Of a stretch of DNA of 64,000 nucleotides, positions 43,340 to 54,314 are shown piece by piece (the stretch's first letter is position 1; each line of letters begins with the position of its first letter). Position numbers and translations under genes: made by a program. The notes under the pieces are model-generated. The model had not been told where the DNA came from and ran no database searches. It saw nothing but the letters and a program-made list of their open reading frames with translations. The DNA comes from Rhizodiscina lignyota (Eukaryota; Ascomycota; Dothideomycetes; Aulographales; Rhizodiscinaceae). The stretch lies in contig ML978130.1 in the NCBI GenBank assembly GCA_010015805.1, positions 310,001 to 374,000 on the forward strand, read 5' to 3'.

Positions 43340-43702
43340 AGACTCGATCTGCAAGCCACAGCCGTATCGTATGTTCCACAGAAAGCAATTCATCCAATTT
43401 CGCAAACATAAGATAGCCTATCGTCACCAAATTCAGATGCTACCTGACAACGCGCAAGCCTTTCCACTTTCGATGAAATACTTCCCATACCTAAAAAGAC
43501 TAAAACCCGACCCACGAAGCACCTAAGGCTAAGCTGGAGGAGGTATTACCTAAGGACCGCCATGATTCCGTCTAGAGTTGAAGCTCGGCCGATTAAGGTA
43601 AGATCCCCACAAAATTGGTCACGTGTAACCAAACTTAACTCATCTTTTTCCCATCTACCTTATTCTAAACATCCAATCAACGCGCATCGCCTTGCAGGCA
43701 TC
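43340..43702. other. Intergenic/5' leader with probable leader intron
   Basis: Includes a likely 5'-UTR intron of the next gene: donor GTAAGA at 43598 and acceptor CTTGCAG ending at 43698, four bases before its ATG. Confidence 0.4.
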
Positions 43703-44269
43703 ATGGATGCGCCTACGAACTCAAATGCCATCGAAAATCCGGACATCATCACTGGGTCAAAGGGCCTCGCAATACGCGAAAGTATATACTCTGCCGCCGA
43801 AGAACTTCTTAACGACTTTTGTCCGTGGGAGGCGGTCGGAAAAGAATGTCCCGGTCTCCTTAGCCATGATCACGACTGCGTCTATAAACATGTCTGCATG
43901 GAATGGCACAATGGCAAATCGTGCAGCAAGCTACTGGATGCAACGGGAATGAAACACAGACACGATAATGCTGTTCATATACTCAAGACGTGTGTGTCGG
44001 TCGCGAAGGGCGAGGACTGTAAATTTGGTGATCGGTGCGAGTTCGGCCACGATCATCCACACATACGGTATGCTTTACGTGCTTTTCTGGATTCAGAAAC
44101 TGATCACACATTGCAGTCGCGAGCTCAACAGGCGTCGAAGGGAGGCCATAAAGAAGTCGCCAAATCCGCCAAAGAGAGAAAGGCGTCAAATACGAAAGGG
44201 ACATCGGGAAGCAAAGCGAGATGGCAAGCAGGAGAAGCGACGGCGACAGAAGGCCAGCCTGCGAGATAG
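43703..44269 (+). CDS. CCCH zinc-finger-like protein
   Basis: A single coding exon of 188 aa from MDAPTNSNAIEN. A C-terminal finger has the C-x8-C-x5-C-x3-H spacing (CVSVAKGEDC, KFGDRC, EFGH). A preceding Cys/His-rich part (CPWEAVGKEC..HDHDCVYKHVC) is also finger-like but irregular. CCCH fingers usually bind RNA, so an RNA-related role is possible. The tail is Lys/Ser/Ala-rich and disordered. The start at 43703 is used because the longer frame from 43562 crosses a probable leader intron and gives no family match. I do not recognise the protein more precisely. Confidence 0.75.
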   Translation: MDAPTNSNAIENPDIITGSKGLAIRESIYSAAEELLNDFCPWEAVGKECPGLLSHDHDCVYKHVCMEWHNGKSCSKLLDATGMKHRHDNAVHILKTCVSVAKGEDCKFGDRCEFGHDHPHIRYALRAFLDSETDHTLQSRAQQASKGGHKEVAKSAKERKASNTKGTSGSKARWQAGEATATEGQPAR

Positions 44270-44932
44270 GCAAAATGCGAGGAGACCTTGATCGTGTGGT
44301 GCTGCCGCTTTGGTGAGACGGGTTTGATGTTCACTCAGTGGGCGCGGGTATCAATGGCCCTGCGGAGGCCAGTAAGGACTAAACCGGATTAACAGTTGCA
44401 CAGTGGAGGATGCGGAATCTTCCAAATAGCGTCAGAAAGATGTCTCTAAAATGGGTCACTGTTTCAGTAGCTGAAAAGAAATCCACCATAACATGCAAAT
44501 GCGATGACAGCTGATGAAACGTCACTTATGTCATAAATAACTGAATATAAACGGCACACCGAAGTAAGTTATGGCATTCACGTAGAAATTTCAATCTTAT
44601 CAGAAGTTCGAAGTGCCAAAAGAGCGTAACTATTGCCTTTGCATTGTACTTGAATTCCATTCTTTGCTCCGAACTCGTATCAAGTTCAAGGAAGTGTGTA
44701 CCGACGCCGAGGTTGGTCTCCAAGGTTCGGCGCCCCACTTCACCAGACTCTCCCACTTCCAAACTTCACAATGTGACAACCAATCGACTAGCCTTCGGGC
44801 ACTCTACTCCTGCAGATTTACTTAACGAATCGAGAACACGCATCTATCCCAAAACCTCGAACGATCGTTCATCTAAGCGGAATCGAAGTGCCTCGTACCC
44901 CTTAGAACGGCAGCATCGACGAACCTCTCGCG
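44270..44932. other. Intergenic, no gene seen
   Basis: Upstream region of the dephospho-CoA kinase gene. Long overlapping frames here are shadows without motifs. Confidence 0.5.
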
Positions 44933-45766
44933 ATGCTTCTCCTCGGCCTCACAGGCTCAATCGCAACCGGGAAATCGACCGTCTCAAACATCCTCCGCTC
45001 ACCTCCCTACAACCTCCCGATTGTCGATGCTGATGTTCTTGCGCGACAAGTAGTCGAGCCCGGCACCCCTGGCTACGCCGCAATTGTAAAGAACTTCGGA
45101 CCCACGACGCCAGACTTGTTACTCCCGGCATCAGACCCATTGTGCAAAGGTCGAGAAGACGGACCAAATGGCAAGGGCAGGCCGTTGAATCGACCGGCGC
45201 TGGGAAGACAGGTGTTCGGTGACGGAGAGGAGCAGTTCAAGCGGCGGAAAGTCTTGAATGGGATTGTGCATCCGGAGGTGCGAAAGGCGTTATGGCGGGC
45301 GCTGTTCTACTACTACATTATGGGCTATTGGGCAGTTGTGCTCGACATTCCACTCTTATTTGAGTCTGGATGGGAAGCCTTGTGCGGTGCGGTGCTGGTG
45401 GTGGCAGTGACGGATCCCAAGATCCAAATGCAGCGATTGTTGGCACGGGATGCGTTTCTGACTCCCGAGGACGCACAGAATCGAGTACACAGTCAGGGGG
45501 ATGTGCGGGAGAAGGCGAGGAGAGCAGAAGCGAGAGGGAAGGGATGGGGCGCCGTGGTCTGGAATGATGGGGACCGAGAGGAGCTGGGTAGGGAGGTTGC
45601 GAAGAAGATGAAAGAAATTGGGGACACATGTCCAGGATGGTGGGCGAAGATTTGCTGGTTGTGTCCTCCAGTGGGCCTGATGAGCGCTGGGTGGTGCTAC
45701 TGGAAGAGCAGAGGTATGCAGAATAGGTGGGAAGAGCAGGTGAAGAACGAGAAGGCGAAGCTATAA
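44933..45766 (+). CDS. CAB5: Dephospho-CoA kinase
   Basis: A single 277-aa exon. It catalyses the last step of CoA biosynthesis, ATP-dependent phosphorylation of dephospho-CoA. The P-loop GLTGSIATGKS lies at residues 5-15, followed by the substrate region VDADVLARQVVEPGTPGY (~33-50), RPALGRQVF, HPEVRKALWRA and DIPLLFESG (~143-151). Together these are the CoaE family order. The C-terminal WWAKICWLCPPVGLMSAGWCYW block is hydrophobic and could anchor the protein to a membrane, as is common in fungal and animal forms. The length and start context are normal. Confidence 0.95.
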   Translation: MLLLGLTGSIATGKSTVSNILRSPPYNLPIVDADVLARQVVEPGTPGYAAIVKNFGPTTPDLLLPASDPLCKGREDGPNGKGRPLNRPALGRQVFGDGEEQFKRRKVLNGIVHPEVRKALWRALFYYYIMGYWAVVLDIPLLFESGWEALCGAVLVVAVTDPKIQMQRLLARDAFLTPEDAQNRVHSQGDVREKARRAEARGKGWGAVVWNDGDREELGREVAKKMKEIGDTCPGWWAKICWLCPPVGLMSAGWCYWKSRGMQNRWEEQVKNEKAKL

Positions 45767-46167
45767 GCGAAAGGCAGATGCCGCTCATAGAACACCTGCA
45801 TTTCTGAATCAACTGTGACTGGAAGTCTGTGATATTCGCCATTCACTGGATGGATGGTTCGATTATGTGCTATATTAAGCCATCACACCTTCCCGCGCAA
45901 CACGGCAGGGACCTACCCGATATGGACTTGACCAGCTGCGCAACCATTCTTTCTTCTGTTTTACCAGATCTCGCTTTCATTCTGCCTTCGTTCCAATTCG
46001 CCATTTATCCCTAGATACTGTCCAAAAGCGTTCAAATCTGTTCATATATTGTTGGTCCATTCACGGAAGAGATGCCATGACCCATGGGCCACCAAGGGAA
46101 CAAGGCAATGGTGGTAGCCCGCTGGAAAGCGGGGTGTGGCGACGAAAACACTTGGGCTTAAGGAGCC
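45767..46167. other. Intergenic, nothing recognised
   Basis: 3' flank of CAB5 and promoter of the 1000-aa protein gene. No feature found. Confidence 0.5.
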
Positions 46168-49100
46168 ATGGCGCGTTCGAATTACTTGTACGGCAGCACC
46201 ATCGGTCCGGAACCTCGCTCAGGAGTACGGATCAGAGTACCAAAGGCTAGAGCCGGGCCTCCACCGCCGTCACTGGCCAGCGACAACGACGATGATCCCC
46301 ATCTCTCATTCAGCCGTCGGCGACATGTAAGAGAGTCCACGCGCGGTATCTATGAGGGCAGCAGAGGCCGCCGACACTCTTATCCGCTATCAGATACTCC
46401 CGTGAGCCGACCATTTCCGAATCGGACGTCGTTGCCAAATTCGCCACCGACACGGCAACTTCCGCGATCCGCACTACGTCCTGTTCCCCATGGCAACAGC
46501 GACAAGCCGAAAACCAAACATGCAAAACGTGTCACCTTCAATCCAATTGTTGAATTTGATGACGATATCAAGATGGAACCCGATACAAGCGATCAGGGAA
46601 GTTGCATCGACGATGGAGAAGGGCTGGCCCTGCGTATGCCACAAGACGATGAAGAAATCACGAGACGCAGAAAGGGACGGCCCAATGTGAGATTTGAAGA
46701 TTGTAGTGATGACACCGGAAGTTTGATCGACTCGGGCTCCGGCGAAGTTCTCAGACCTCCAAGAGGTCGCGAAGGGTTGCGTCAAGTCTGGTCAAGTTCA
46801 CTGCCAGAGAAGAAGAGGAATTCGCGATCAAAATCTCCGCCGCGCTCACCATTCAAAGCAGACTCATCAATCAAACAATCTGCCGCAAACAGGATGAATG
46901 ACGAAGATATTCGCTCGGCGCTGAAAGAAGACGTCCGTCACGCCCTCACCGAGGTAAACGCAAGGGCATCATTGATTGGTGGAAGAGTGGATGGGGAAAG
47001 CCAAAGCGTCATCATTGCGACCGGACCACCAAAGCTTAAGGGGATAATCATCGAGGGAAAAGATGGAAGGAAAATCGTTATCGGCCCTACCAACATGCCT
47101 CCTATGCCGACTCGGCAAACCTCCTTCGGTGGGAGTGCAAATTCTTCTCGAGTACAAAAGCCCGTGTTCGTGAGGAAAGCTGTGAAGGCGCCATCAGCAC
47201 CGAAAGAACCACCCAAGGAAGAACCTGCTGTAGAGAAGAAGAATGTGCAGCCAAATATGAAACTCCCAGAGACAATCGTGAAGAAGAAACAGATCATCAC
47301 GGCAGAGGAGGAGAAGTCGCGAATATTGCTGTTTCCTAAAATAGGCCGGCCAGTTTCTAAAACTCCCAAGCCTGGACTGCCACTTTCCAAGAAGAGGCCG
47401 GTAGCCCCGCCATCTAAGCTAAGTAAGCCACCTCCGCCATCTTCTCAATCTTTATCCAGTGTTACCTCTTCATTAGGTTCGTCATCGTCGTCGTCTGGGA
47501 GCTCTGGCTGGCAAGTACCAAGGAGCGATCTATTCAAGGAGTCGAAAGATGGTGGCGAGAAACCTGTGCCTCTCCCCTCTAAGCCTGAACCTCCCAGTCA
47601 GGGTAAAGAAGGGAGCAAGAGCAAAAGCAAAAGCAAAAGCCCCACACCACCAAAGTCTCGATCAACATCCAAATCTAAACGGTTGCTGAACCGTTGGCCT
47701 TCGCCCGCTGGACTGCCAAGTCTGCCGGTGCCGGTGCAACCCTCACATCTACCCACACCACCGCAGAATTTGGGTCTCGCAGCCGTCCAGAGCTGGGACT
47801 ATCAGCCTGACGTACCGGTTTCAGGAGCAGGCGAGGGTTGGTCTGCCAAAGTTCCGCCAGATAAGAAGTCGTCTTCATCCTCCACTACTTCTTCCTCGAC
47901 TTCCGGGGAGGCCAACCGCCACAGTGCATCCTCTGGCAACCACTCCGTGCACTCAAATGAGCATTGGATGTCCGGGGCACTTCCGGCTGCCTCACTTGTT
48001 TCATCATCGAGCTCATCCGCAGCTAGTACGGCGACCGTGAAGCCTCCAAGTTCTGAGACACGACGTCGCATTTCAAAGGGTTTCCGACATGTCGCCCCTC
48101 TCACACATCCGGCACAGAAGCCAGAACAAGTACACACTTCAAGCGGTAGCAAATACCAGGAAAGCCGCCAGTCAAGGTCGTCTCGGCGATCGAAGAAGAC
48201 CGATCGGAGTGCCATCCCAACTGCTGAAGGCAGGATTGTGCCCATTTTTGAGGCAGTGGTACCTGAGATCCTTGTCTCACCAGTGAGTGGCTATGCACCT
48301 AGTTCTAATTATCAACCGCCGACCGTCGAGAGCGATCGTACGAGTCAGAGCTCACGGCGCTCAAAAACCAAGACGGACTTGCGATCCAAGAATTCGCTAT
48401 CAGATGATGGTCCCATCCTGGAAGAGATGGCCACGGCCCAAGATACGTTGATTGTACCAGATCGTGGTGGTGCGAATGCGAAGCAATGGGATCAACCTGC
48501 TGAAGAGGTCGGATCGCGAAAATCGAAGAAGTCGAGCGAATCTCGCAAGAATGTCCAGCAGAGTCATGGTGACGGAGCTGAATCAACATGGGATCAATGG
48601 GGCGAAACAGCTCAGGATACTCTCTGGGACAAGCAATCAGGCTCATCAGAGACATCGTCGAAATCCAATAGCACCGTGAAGGCTAACGAAGCCGGCATGA
48701 CAATTACGGAACAGCGACTTCCAGGTGGGCAGGATCGAGAATCACGAGAAGCAAGATCCAACTCTTCGAAGAAATCAAGCAAGTTCGAACGAAGCGCAAA
48801 GGAAAGCGATACTGTTGCAGCACCTGCCTGGGAGCTACAAGAGCCGCTCGGAGGTGGCCAGGAATGGGAGGTGAGGTCGCACCACTCTAAGGAGTCATCC
48901 AATTCGCGCAAGTCGGGTAACCAGCTTAATACTGCCCCAAAATGGGGCGTCTCGGGCAATAACGACGTCGGTGATGAAGCATTGAAGGCCGGCTCCGGCG
49001 ACCCCAGGAAATCAGAGAGCAAGCCACAGAAGTCGACCTCTAAGACCGAAATAATTTCCAACACCAACTCGAAGAAGAGCAGCAGCAAGAAGGCGAGCGA

Positions 49101-49170
49101 TGAAGAGCCCGTATATCAATATCTGCATGGTGTCATTCCGGTGCGCATATCGCGCAGGCGTTTGCATTAA
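46168..49170 (+). CDS. Large disordered Ser/Lys-rich protein of unknown function
   Basis: A single exon of 1000 aa. I do not recognise a family. It is nearly all low-complexity sequence: Arg/Pro-rich N-terminus, KHAKRVTFNPIVEFDDDIK near ~115-135, poly-Ser runs, KSKSKSKSPTPPKS (~490), then a Ser/Asn/Trp-rich C-terminal half with repeated short patterns such as W(D/G)QW, SRKSKKSSES and NSKKSSS. Several RITFxPxVEF-like or KVTF motifs resemble PP1-docking (RVTF), so a phosphatase link is possible but unproven. The C-terminus YQYLHGVIPVRISRRRLH is distinct and may be the only conserved patch. Codon use and length argue for a real gene. Confidence 0.7.
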   Translation: MARSNYLYGSTIGPEPRSGVRIRVPKARAGPPPPSLASDNDDDPHLSFSRRRHVRESTRGIYEGSRGRRHSYPLSDTPVSRPFPNRTSLPNSPPTRQLPRSALRPVPHGNSDKPKTKHAKRVTFNPIVEFDDDIKMEPDTSDQGSCIDDGEGLALRMPQDDEEITRRRKGRPNVRFEDCSDDTGSLIDSGSGEVLRPPRGREGLRQVWSSSLPEKKRNSRSKSPPRSPFKADSSIKQSAANRMNDEDIRSALKEDVRHALTEVNARASLIGGRVDGESQSVIIATGPPKLKGIIIEGKDGRKIVIGPTNMPPMPTRQTSFGGSANSSRVQKPVFVRKAVKAPSAPKEPPKEEPAVEKKNVQPNMKLPETIVKKKQIITAEEEKSRILLFPKIGRPVSKTPKPGLPLSKKRPVAPPSKLSKPPPPSSQSLSSVTSSLGSSSSSSGSSGWQVPRSDLFKESKDGGEKPVPLPSKPEPPSQGKEGSKSKSKSKSPTPPKSRSTSKSKRLLNRWPSPAGLPSLPVPVQPSHLPTPPQNLGLAAVQSWDYQPDVPVSGAGEGWSAKVPPDKKSSSSSTTSSSTSGEANRHSASSGNHSVHSNEHWMSGALPAASLVSSSSSSAASTATVKPPSSETRRRISKGFRHVAPLTHPAQKPEQVHTSSGSKYQESRQSRSSRRSKKTDRSAIPTAEGRIVPIFEAVVPEILVSPVSGYAPSSNYQPPTVESDRTSQSSRRSKTKTDLRSKNSLSDDGPILEEMATAQDTLIVPDRGGANAKQWDQPAEEVGSRKSKKSSESRKNVQQSHGDGAESTWDQWGETAQDTLWDKQSGSSETSSKSNSTVKANEAGMTITEQRLPGGQDRESREARSNSSKKSSKFERSAKESDTVAAPAWELQEPLGGGQEWEVRSHHSKESSNSRKSGNQLNTAPKWGVSGNNDVGDEALKAGSGDPRKSESKPQKSTSKTEIISNTNSKKSSSKKASDEEPVYQYLHGVIPVRISRRRLH

Positions 49171-49712
49171 TGGGTATATCTCACGGAAAAGAGCGGAGTT
49201 ACTTATGAGAGATATTGCAATAATGGCTATCTGCTATTACTACCATGAGTCTATCTCTCATGGTGTTTGCGATGAGTGCCTCTTTGTTGTTAATACAATG
49301 GATCTGTCTCGAATGGTGTTTCATGGGCTCAACATCCATATCAGATCGGCGTTTTCTTATCCAGGCAATTTTGATGTATGCCAACACATGGTGTTTTAGT
49401 TTAACAAATCCAAACATGCAAAACACAGTGATCCAATTGAACACCGTATGGCGCGGTGCGTGTGATATCACAGTTAAGTATACTCCATATATCTCGCGAG
49501 AAATGCGGCTCCAATGAACCGACCAATCGCAATTATTTTCCAAAATAAAAGATTTGTGGCGCATATTGAATAGAACCCTGCACGCATGAGGTGCGGAGCT
49601 GGGCTGCAGCCTCGCGCGGATCGGCCACAATCTACGGTTTCCTAGTCTACCATGGTTTGTGACACCAGCAAATCTTGCCCATTCAGTCACGTTTGCCTAA
49701 TAATAGCCTCTT
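49171..49712. other. Intergenic, AT-rich, nothing recognised
   Basis: 3' flank of the disordered protein gene and promoter side of HET gene 1. No gene or repeat seen. Confidence 0.5.
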
Positions 49713-51378
49713 ATGCGACTCCTGCGCTCCGACAATCTCAAATTTGAGGAGTTCGAGGGAGAGAACATCAGAGGCAAGGATTATGCTATCCTCTCGCACA
49801 CATGGGACGGCCCAGAAGTGCGCTTCCAAGACATGGAGTCTGGGCCTGGAGTTGCAAGAAGAAGAGCCGCCAGCTATGCAAAGATTCAAGGATGCGCCGA
49901 GAAGGCACATATTCACGGCTTTGATTATTTCTGGGTCGACACGTGCTGTATGTTGTATCTCATCGTCTGAAGGCGCGAATGATGGGATAATCTCAAGCGG
50001 CTGATATGTATGCGACAAAGGCATCGATAAACAAAGCAGTGCAGAACTCTCAGAAGCAATTAACTCCATGTACAATTGGTATAGTAATGCCGGGAAATGC
50101 TATGCGTATCTTTCGGACGTGCCGAAAGTGCCATGGAAGAACAGCAGGTGGTTCACTCGGGGCTGGACACTGCAGGAATTACTAGCACCTCAAGAGGTTA
50201 TATTCTATGACAGTAACTGGCGTCGCATCGGTACGAAGGCGGAGTTGGCAAACGATCTCGTAGAAGTGACCGGTATCAGCTTGGAGGCATTAAGTGGATG
50301 GGATCCATCGGCATTTCCTGTTGCTCGTAGAATGAGCTGGGCATCAAAGCGGACGACGACACGAGTGGAGGACATGGCATATTGCCTCATGGGCATCTTC
50401 GACGTTAATATGCCACTTCTGTACGGTGAAGGAACGAAAGCCTTTCGGAGACTACAGGAAGAGATCCTGAAGCAGATTGACGACCATTCTCTGTTCGCTT
50501 GGAGAGCCGTTGCCAGAGTGGCGCCTTACGAATACTCTGGTCTACTTGCGCCATCTCCGGCCTGCTTTCAGGACTCAGGTGATATAAGCAATCATTGGTC
50601 TGAAAGCAATCAACGGCCAATTACAATGTCGAGCAGAGGCATCCAATTTGACACACGATTAATTCCGAATTTTCGAGGACCAGACGTCTACGGTGTTCTG
50701 CTTCAGTGCGGCTACAGAGAAGATAGCACGCGCTTCTTCCCAGTCATATGCCTTATCCGGATGAAGGATAAAGGCATCATACCCGAAGCTGGCGCTGTGA
50801 TTGAAGATCCCTCCGGTAATTTTGTTCGCGTGGATGCTGGAAATCTCGATTGGAGCGACTCGGACTATTTAGGGATGGCCACATTCTGCACAATATCTCT
50901 TCCTTCGGCTGTACGACAACAACCCTTGGTTCCGTCCAGGCCAGAAGCAACTATGCGTTTACACATAGTGTCAACAATCTGCGGCCCCCCGGAAGAGGCC
51001 TTCGGAAATGACCTTTGGATGCCAGATCCAGTGAACGTTTACTTTCTTCCACGCGCAGGCAAGATCTTGGGCCTTTTCTTTGCCAGCTTACAATGCACTG
51101 TCGTGGTGGGCCTGACGAAACTCGGTCTTCCCTGGTGCAAGCTCTTGTTCCACGGCCTCGGACGAGACTGGCCGGCATCATTACCTGGAGTTGCAAGGAG
51201 GGAGTTTGAAAGTTACGACACATTGGCATATGCGCAACAAACGATAGATAGAGTCGATGATGTGGAGTGTCACATCGGTTTGCGCGGTGGCACAAGTCGG
51301 ATATATTTGTCAATGGATCTGCGACATGTGCGCAGGCCGCGGAGTGTAGAATACGATGATGAGGACACTCTATATTAA
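49713..51378 (+). CDS. HET-domain protein (HET-E-1/NACHT-less class)
   Basis: Model join(49713..49947,50021..51378), 530 aa. HET domains trigger fungal heterokaryon incompatibility-type cell death. The three HET blocks are clear: YAILSHTWDG.EVRFQDM (~25-42), GFDYFWVDTCCIDKQSSAELSEAIN (spliced, ~69-93) and SRWFTRGWTLQELLAPQEVIFYD (~117-139). The adjacent block TRVEDMAYCLMGIFDVNMPLLYGEG marks the HET-E/HET-D-type class. No NACHT or WD40 domain follows; the C-terminal ~300 residues are a beta-rich domain often found in stand-alone HET proteins. The 73-bp intron splits the second HET block, a conserved intron position in this class. Confidence 0.92.
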
Positions 51379-52118
51379 AATAAAAGGCATAATCCGCATT
51401 ACAAAAAGGAGGCCGCCAAACTAAAGTACGATTGCAAAAAAGACGTGACTTCTCGGCACGCAAGGCGTGTTAAGGACGCCCGCATCTTGTCTAGGAGCTT
51501 CTTCGGGTGTCCATGAGCATGAACGCGTAGCTTCAAATGACATGAGTGCGGCATTTCTTAAGCAATGGTAAGAAAACGAAAGTGTCGGGTATCCTCACCT
51601 TCGCATTATCAATTACGATGACGTTCCTCGACTCATCTCCGACATCCCGACCGGATTCCGCCGCGCCGCCAAGGCGAGCGGGATGTCTTGTTGATGGCTT
51701 GGCTCTCTTGGCGTCTCTCGCGTCCTGATTTTTGACCCGTACGAACGCCTGGTTCCACCACGCGCATATCACCACCCTTGTGTCCTGTCATCATGGTGCT
51801 TGCGAGATTCGCTCGAATGCATCTTCAAGTTACCTCGCACGCCGATTTACGGTCTCGGCGTGCAGTGGAGAAGTGGGGGATGGTGAATGGCTATGATGCT
51901 ATTAGCAATGACCGTCAGGAACCGATGGCTCTCCCGCACTTACGAGCCCAACCTCAAGACGTCTGTAGGTAGCTTTGACGGAACTATATAGCTCCCCATC
52001 CGCATTGAAAGACTAAGAAGACTGAGTAGCTTGAAGTCTGTCATCAATCTTTCCGCTCGCTGCTTCAGATTCTTCTCTCATTATCCCCCCTTCATCAATC
52101 CTCTCTAAGCTACACGCT
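51379..52118. other. Intergenic with TATA-like element
   Basis: 3' flank of HET gene 1 and promoter of the glycerophosphodiesterase. A TATATA lies at 51985-51990, about 130 bp before the ATG at 52119. Short frames have no motifs. Confidence 0.45.
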
Positions 52119-53430
52119 ATGCTTTCTGAAGTTCTCACTATTGTTCTGTTGGGAAGTTTCGTCGAAGCTGTGCCCGCACCATGGGGCGGTTGGGGCTTTC
52201 ATCACAAGGGACATGGCATCAATGTGCAATTGGGCCCGAGGCCCTACTATCTTGTACGCAGCGCAACTATGACTGTAATGAATTCGCATATCTTACAATG
52301 TGCTAGGTTGACAACATGGATGCTGGTCCACTGAAGGAAAAGCTTCAATCGTGTACCGAGAAACCAATCAAGACGTCTTCCTTCTCAATCGGCCACCGCG
52401 GTGCACCGCTCCAGTTCCCAGAACATAGTCGCCAATCGTACATGGCAGCTGCTCGCATGGGCGCAGGTGTCATGGAATGCGATGTCTCTTTCACCTCTGA
52501 CAGCAACTTGTGTGCCGACACTCGCAATGCGATCTGCACTTCACCACGAACATTCTCGAAACGCCATTGGCCGCCAAGTGCAGCACGCTGTTCAAGCCGG
52601 CCAATCCAAAGACTGGCGAGCCTGCGAGCGCGAACTGTTGCACAAGTGACATCACTCTTGCTGAGTTCAAGTCTCTCTGCGCGAAAATGGAAGGCAATGG
52701 CGACAACGCAGCCGTCAACGGCACCGAGTTTCAGGGCCGGCTTTCTCCCACTCCAGATTATCGCACTGATCTCTATGCCACATGTGGCACGCCAATGAGC
52801 CATAAAGACAGCATCGAGCTCATCAACTCCTACGGGCTGCAATTCACCCCAGAGCTCAAGACTCCTGAGGTTGATATGCCATTCCAAGGAGACTACACAC
52901 AGGAGGAGTACGCACAGCAGATGATCGACGAGTACAAGGAGATGGGCATTGATCCCAGCCGAGTCTGGCCACAGAGCTTCTTGCCAGACGACATCTTCTA
53001 CTGGATCGACAATGAGCCCGAATTCGCCAAGCAAGCCGTCTACCTCGACGAGCGCGTCGACACTGCGGACGGATATGCCGAGGCTGTCGCAAGCTTGCCC
53101 GGTTTGAAGGATCGCGGTGTGAAGATCATGGCTCCTGCGATCTTTGCCCTCGTCAACGTTAGCGACAGTGGTGAAATTGTCCCCTCTCCTTACGCCGAGG
53201 CTGCGAAGGAGGTTGGGCTGGATATCATTACTTGGAGCTGGGAACGTGACCCTCCCATCAGCCAAGGAGTGGCTTACTACTATCAATCCGTAGCTGACGC
53301 TGTGAACAATGATGGCGATGAGTATACGATCATCGACGTGGTTGCGAGAAAGGTTGGAGCACTCAAGATGTTTGCGGACTGGCCGGGGACTATTACGTAT
53401 TATGCGAATTGCTTTGGTATTGGGCTGTGA
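52119..53430 (+). pseudogene. Secreted glycerophosphodiester phosphodiesterase, apparent frameshift
   Basis: Exons 52119..52253 and 52307..53430, the second in two frames. GDPD enzymes release sn-glycerol-3-phosphate from glycerophosphodiesters. A signal peptide (MLSEVLTIVLLGSFVEA) is followed by the catalytic block FSIGHRGAPLQFPEHS and by VMECDVSFTSDS. At about 52505 the family sequence continues in another frame (LVCRHSQCDLHFTTNIL), then to the stop at 53430 with WPQSFLPDDIFYWID and ITWSWERDPP. One base fewer than expected lies between Ser (AGC, 52502-52504) and CTT (52507-52509). No plausible intron fixes this without losing catalytic residues. The rest is intact, so this is either a recent inactivation or a sequence error; about 420 aa would be expected. 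Confidence 0.75.
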
Positions 53431-53906
53431 GATGCCTTCCTGGTTTATCAAACACGGAGCCTTCACAACCTCCATTGCAATGGTAAATTAGAGAATGCGA
53501 CATCTAAACTAATGAGACCGAAGACTTGTTGGGAAGGGCTACAATAATCATGATGGACAATGCACATTGTGTTTACCTCAGTGATGTAAATCTTGCGCGT
53601 CATGACCAGTTCGAGGCGTGTTTCAATTTGCAACTTTGATAATCGTGTTGGCTTGCCGGCCGAGAGTGAAGTCGGCGCGCAATCCATGAATCTCTCGATG
53701 TCCGCAGTCGGTAGAATTGACCCCTTGCAGTATCAAACGCAGCGCCCCATGTCAGTGCAGTCATCCTTCGCATATCCTTATCCGAGTTGCCCTGTTTTCG
53801 CCAAACAATGCAAGTGCAATTTCTGGCTCCGAGTCGCTCGATCCAGTATAATGGTCAGTCATGCGAAAGTATCACACTTGGAATCCAAAACCTTACACCC
53901 ATGCAA
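53431..53906. other. Intergenic, nothing recognised
   Basis: Between the convergent glycerophosphodiesterase (+) and small membrane protein (-) genes. No feature seen. Confidence 0.5.
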
Positions 53907-54314
53907 CTAGATACCGAACTTTGATAATACCACTGAAATAACAATAACCGCGATGAGTAGGGATAGAATAGAGCCGTAATACAAGAATTTGCGAACTTTG
54001 CGCCTCCGGATCCAATGGTCTGAAGATCCGAGAGTTGGATTTGGAATGCGGTGGAAGAAGTTGTGGAAGGAATGGAAGGTGACGGGCCCAATGTTTGACT
54101 CAACATCGTAACCGTGACTTCCACTGGGCTGGAATGTTGGCTGCGGCCGGCTAACGTCGTGCGGTGATAGTCGATCCTCTCCTGTCCATGTACCGTTGCC
54201 ATCCGCTGCGATATATGAGGAGGGTAAGTTCGAGAGCAAGAATGCAAGCTGATGGGGATCCAAAGGCTTGTGTGCTGGAGGTAGCCCCGCAAAGCTCGAA
54301 CTTCTTGATGGCAT
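53907..54314 (-). CDS. Small C-terminally anchored membrane protein, unknown
   Basis: A single 135-aa exon. No family recognised. Residues 1-110 are polar with several Ser/Pro/His-rich patches. A single hydrophobic helix (FLYYGSILSLLIAVIVISVV, ~110-129) follows a basic RRRKVRK stretch and ends only a few residues from the C-terminus. This is the layout of a tail-anchored or type II single-span protein with the N-terminus in the cytosol. It is convergent with the upstream gene and has a usable start context, so it is probably real but its role is unknown. Confidence 0.5.
   Translation of the reverse strand: MPSRSSSFAGLPPAHKPLDPHQLAFLLSNLPSSYIAADGNGTWTGEDRLSPHDVSRPQPTFQPSGSHGYDVESNIGPVTFHSFHNFFHRIPNPTLGSSDHWIRRRKVRKFLYYGSILSLLIAVIVISVVLSKFGI

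Noticed and set aside
44644-45033. Plus-strand frame overlapping the start of dephospho-CoA kinase
   Set aside because: Different frame from the clear CoaE protein and low-complexity; the CAB5 start at 44933 explains the region.
52484-52503. Micro-intron (20 bp) that would join the two frames of the glycerophosphodiesterase
   Set aside because: Far below a workable intron size and it would remove part of the metal-binding core; a one-base lesion is simpler.
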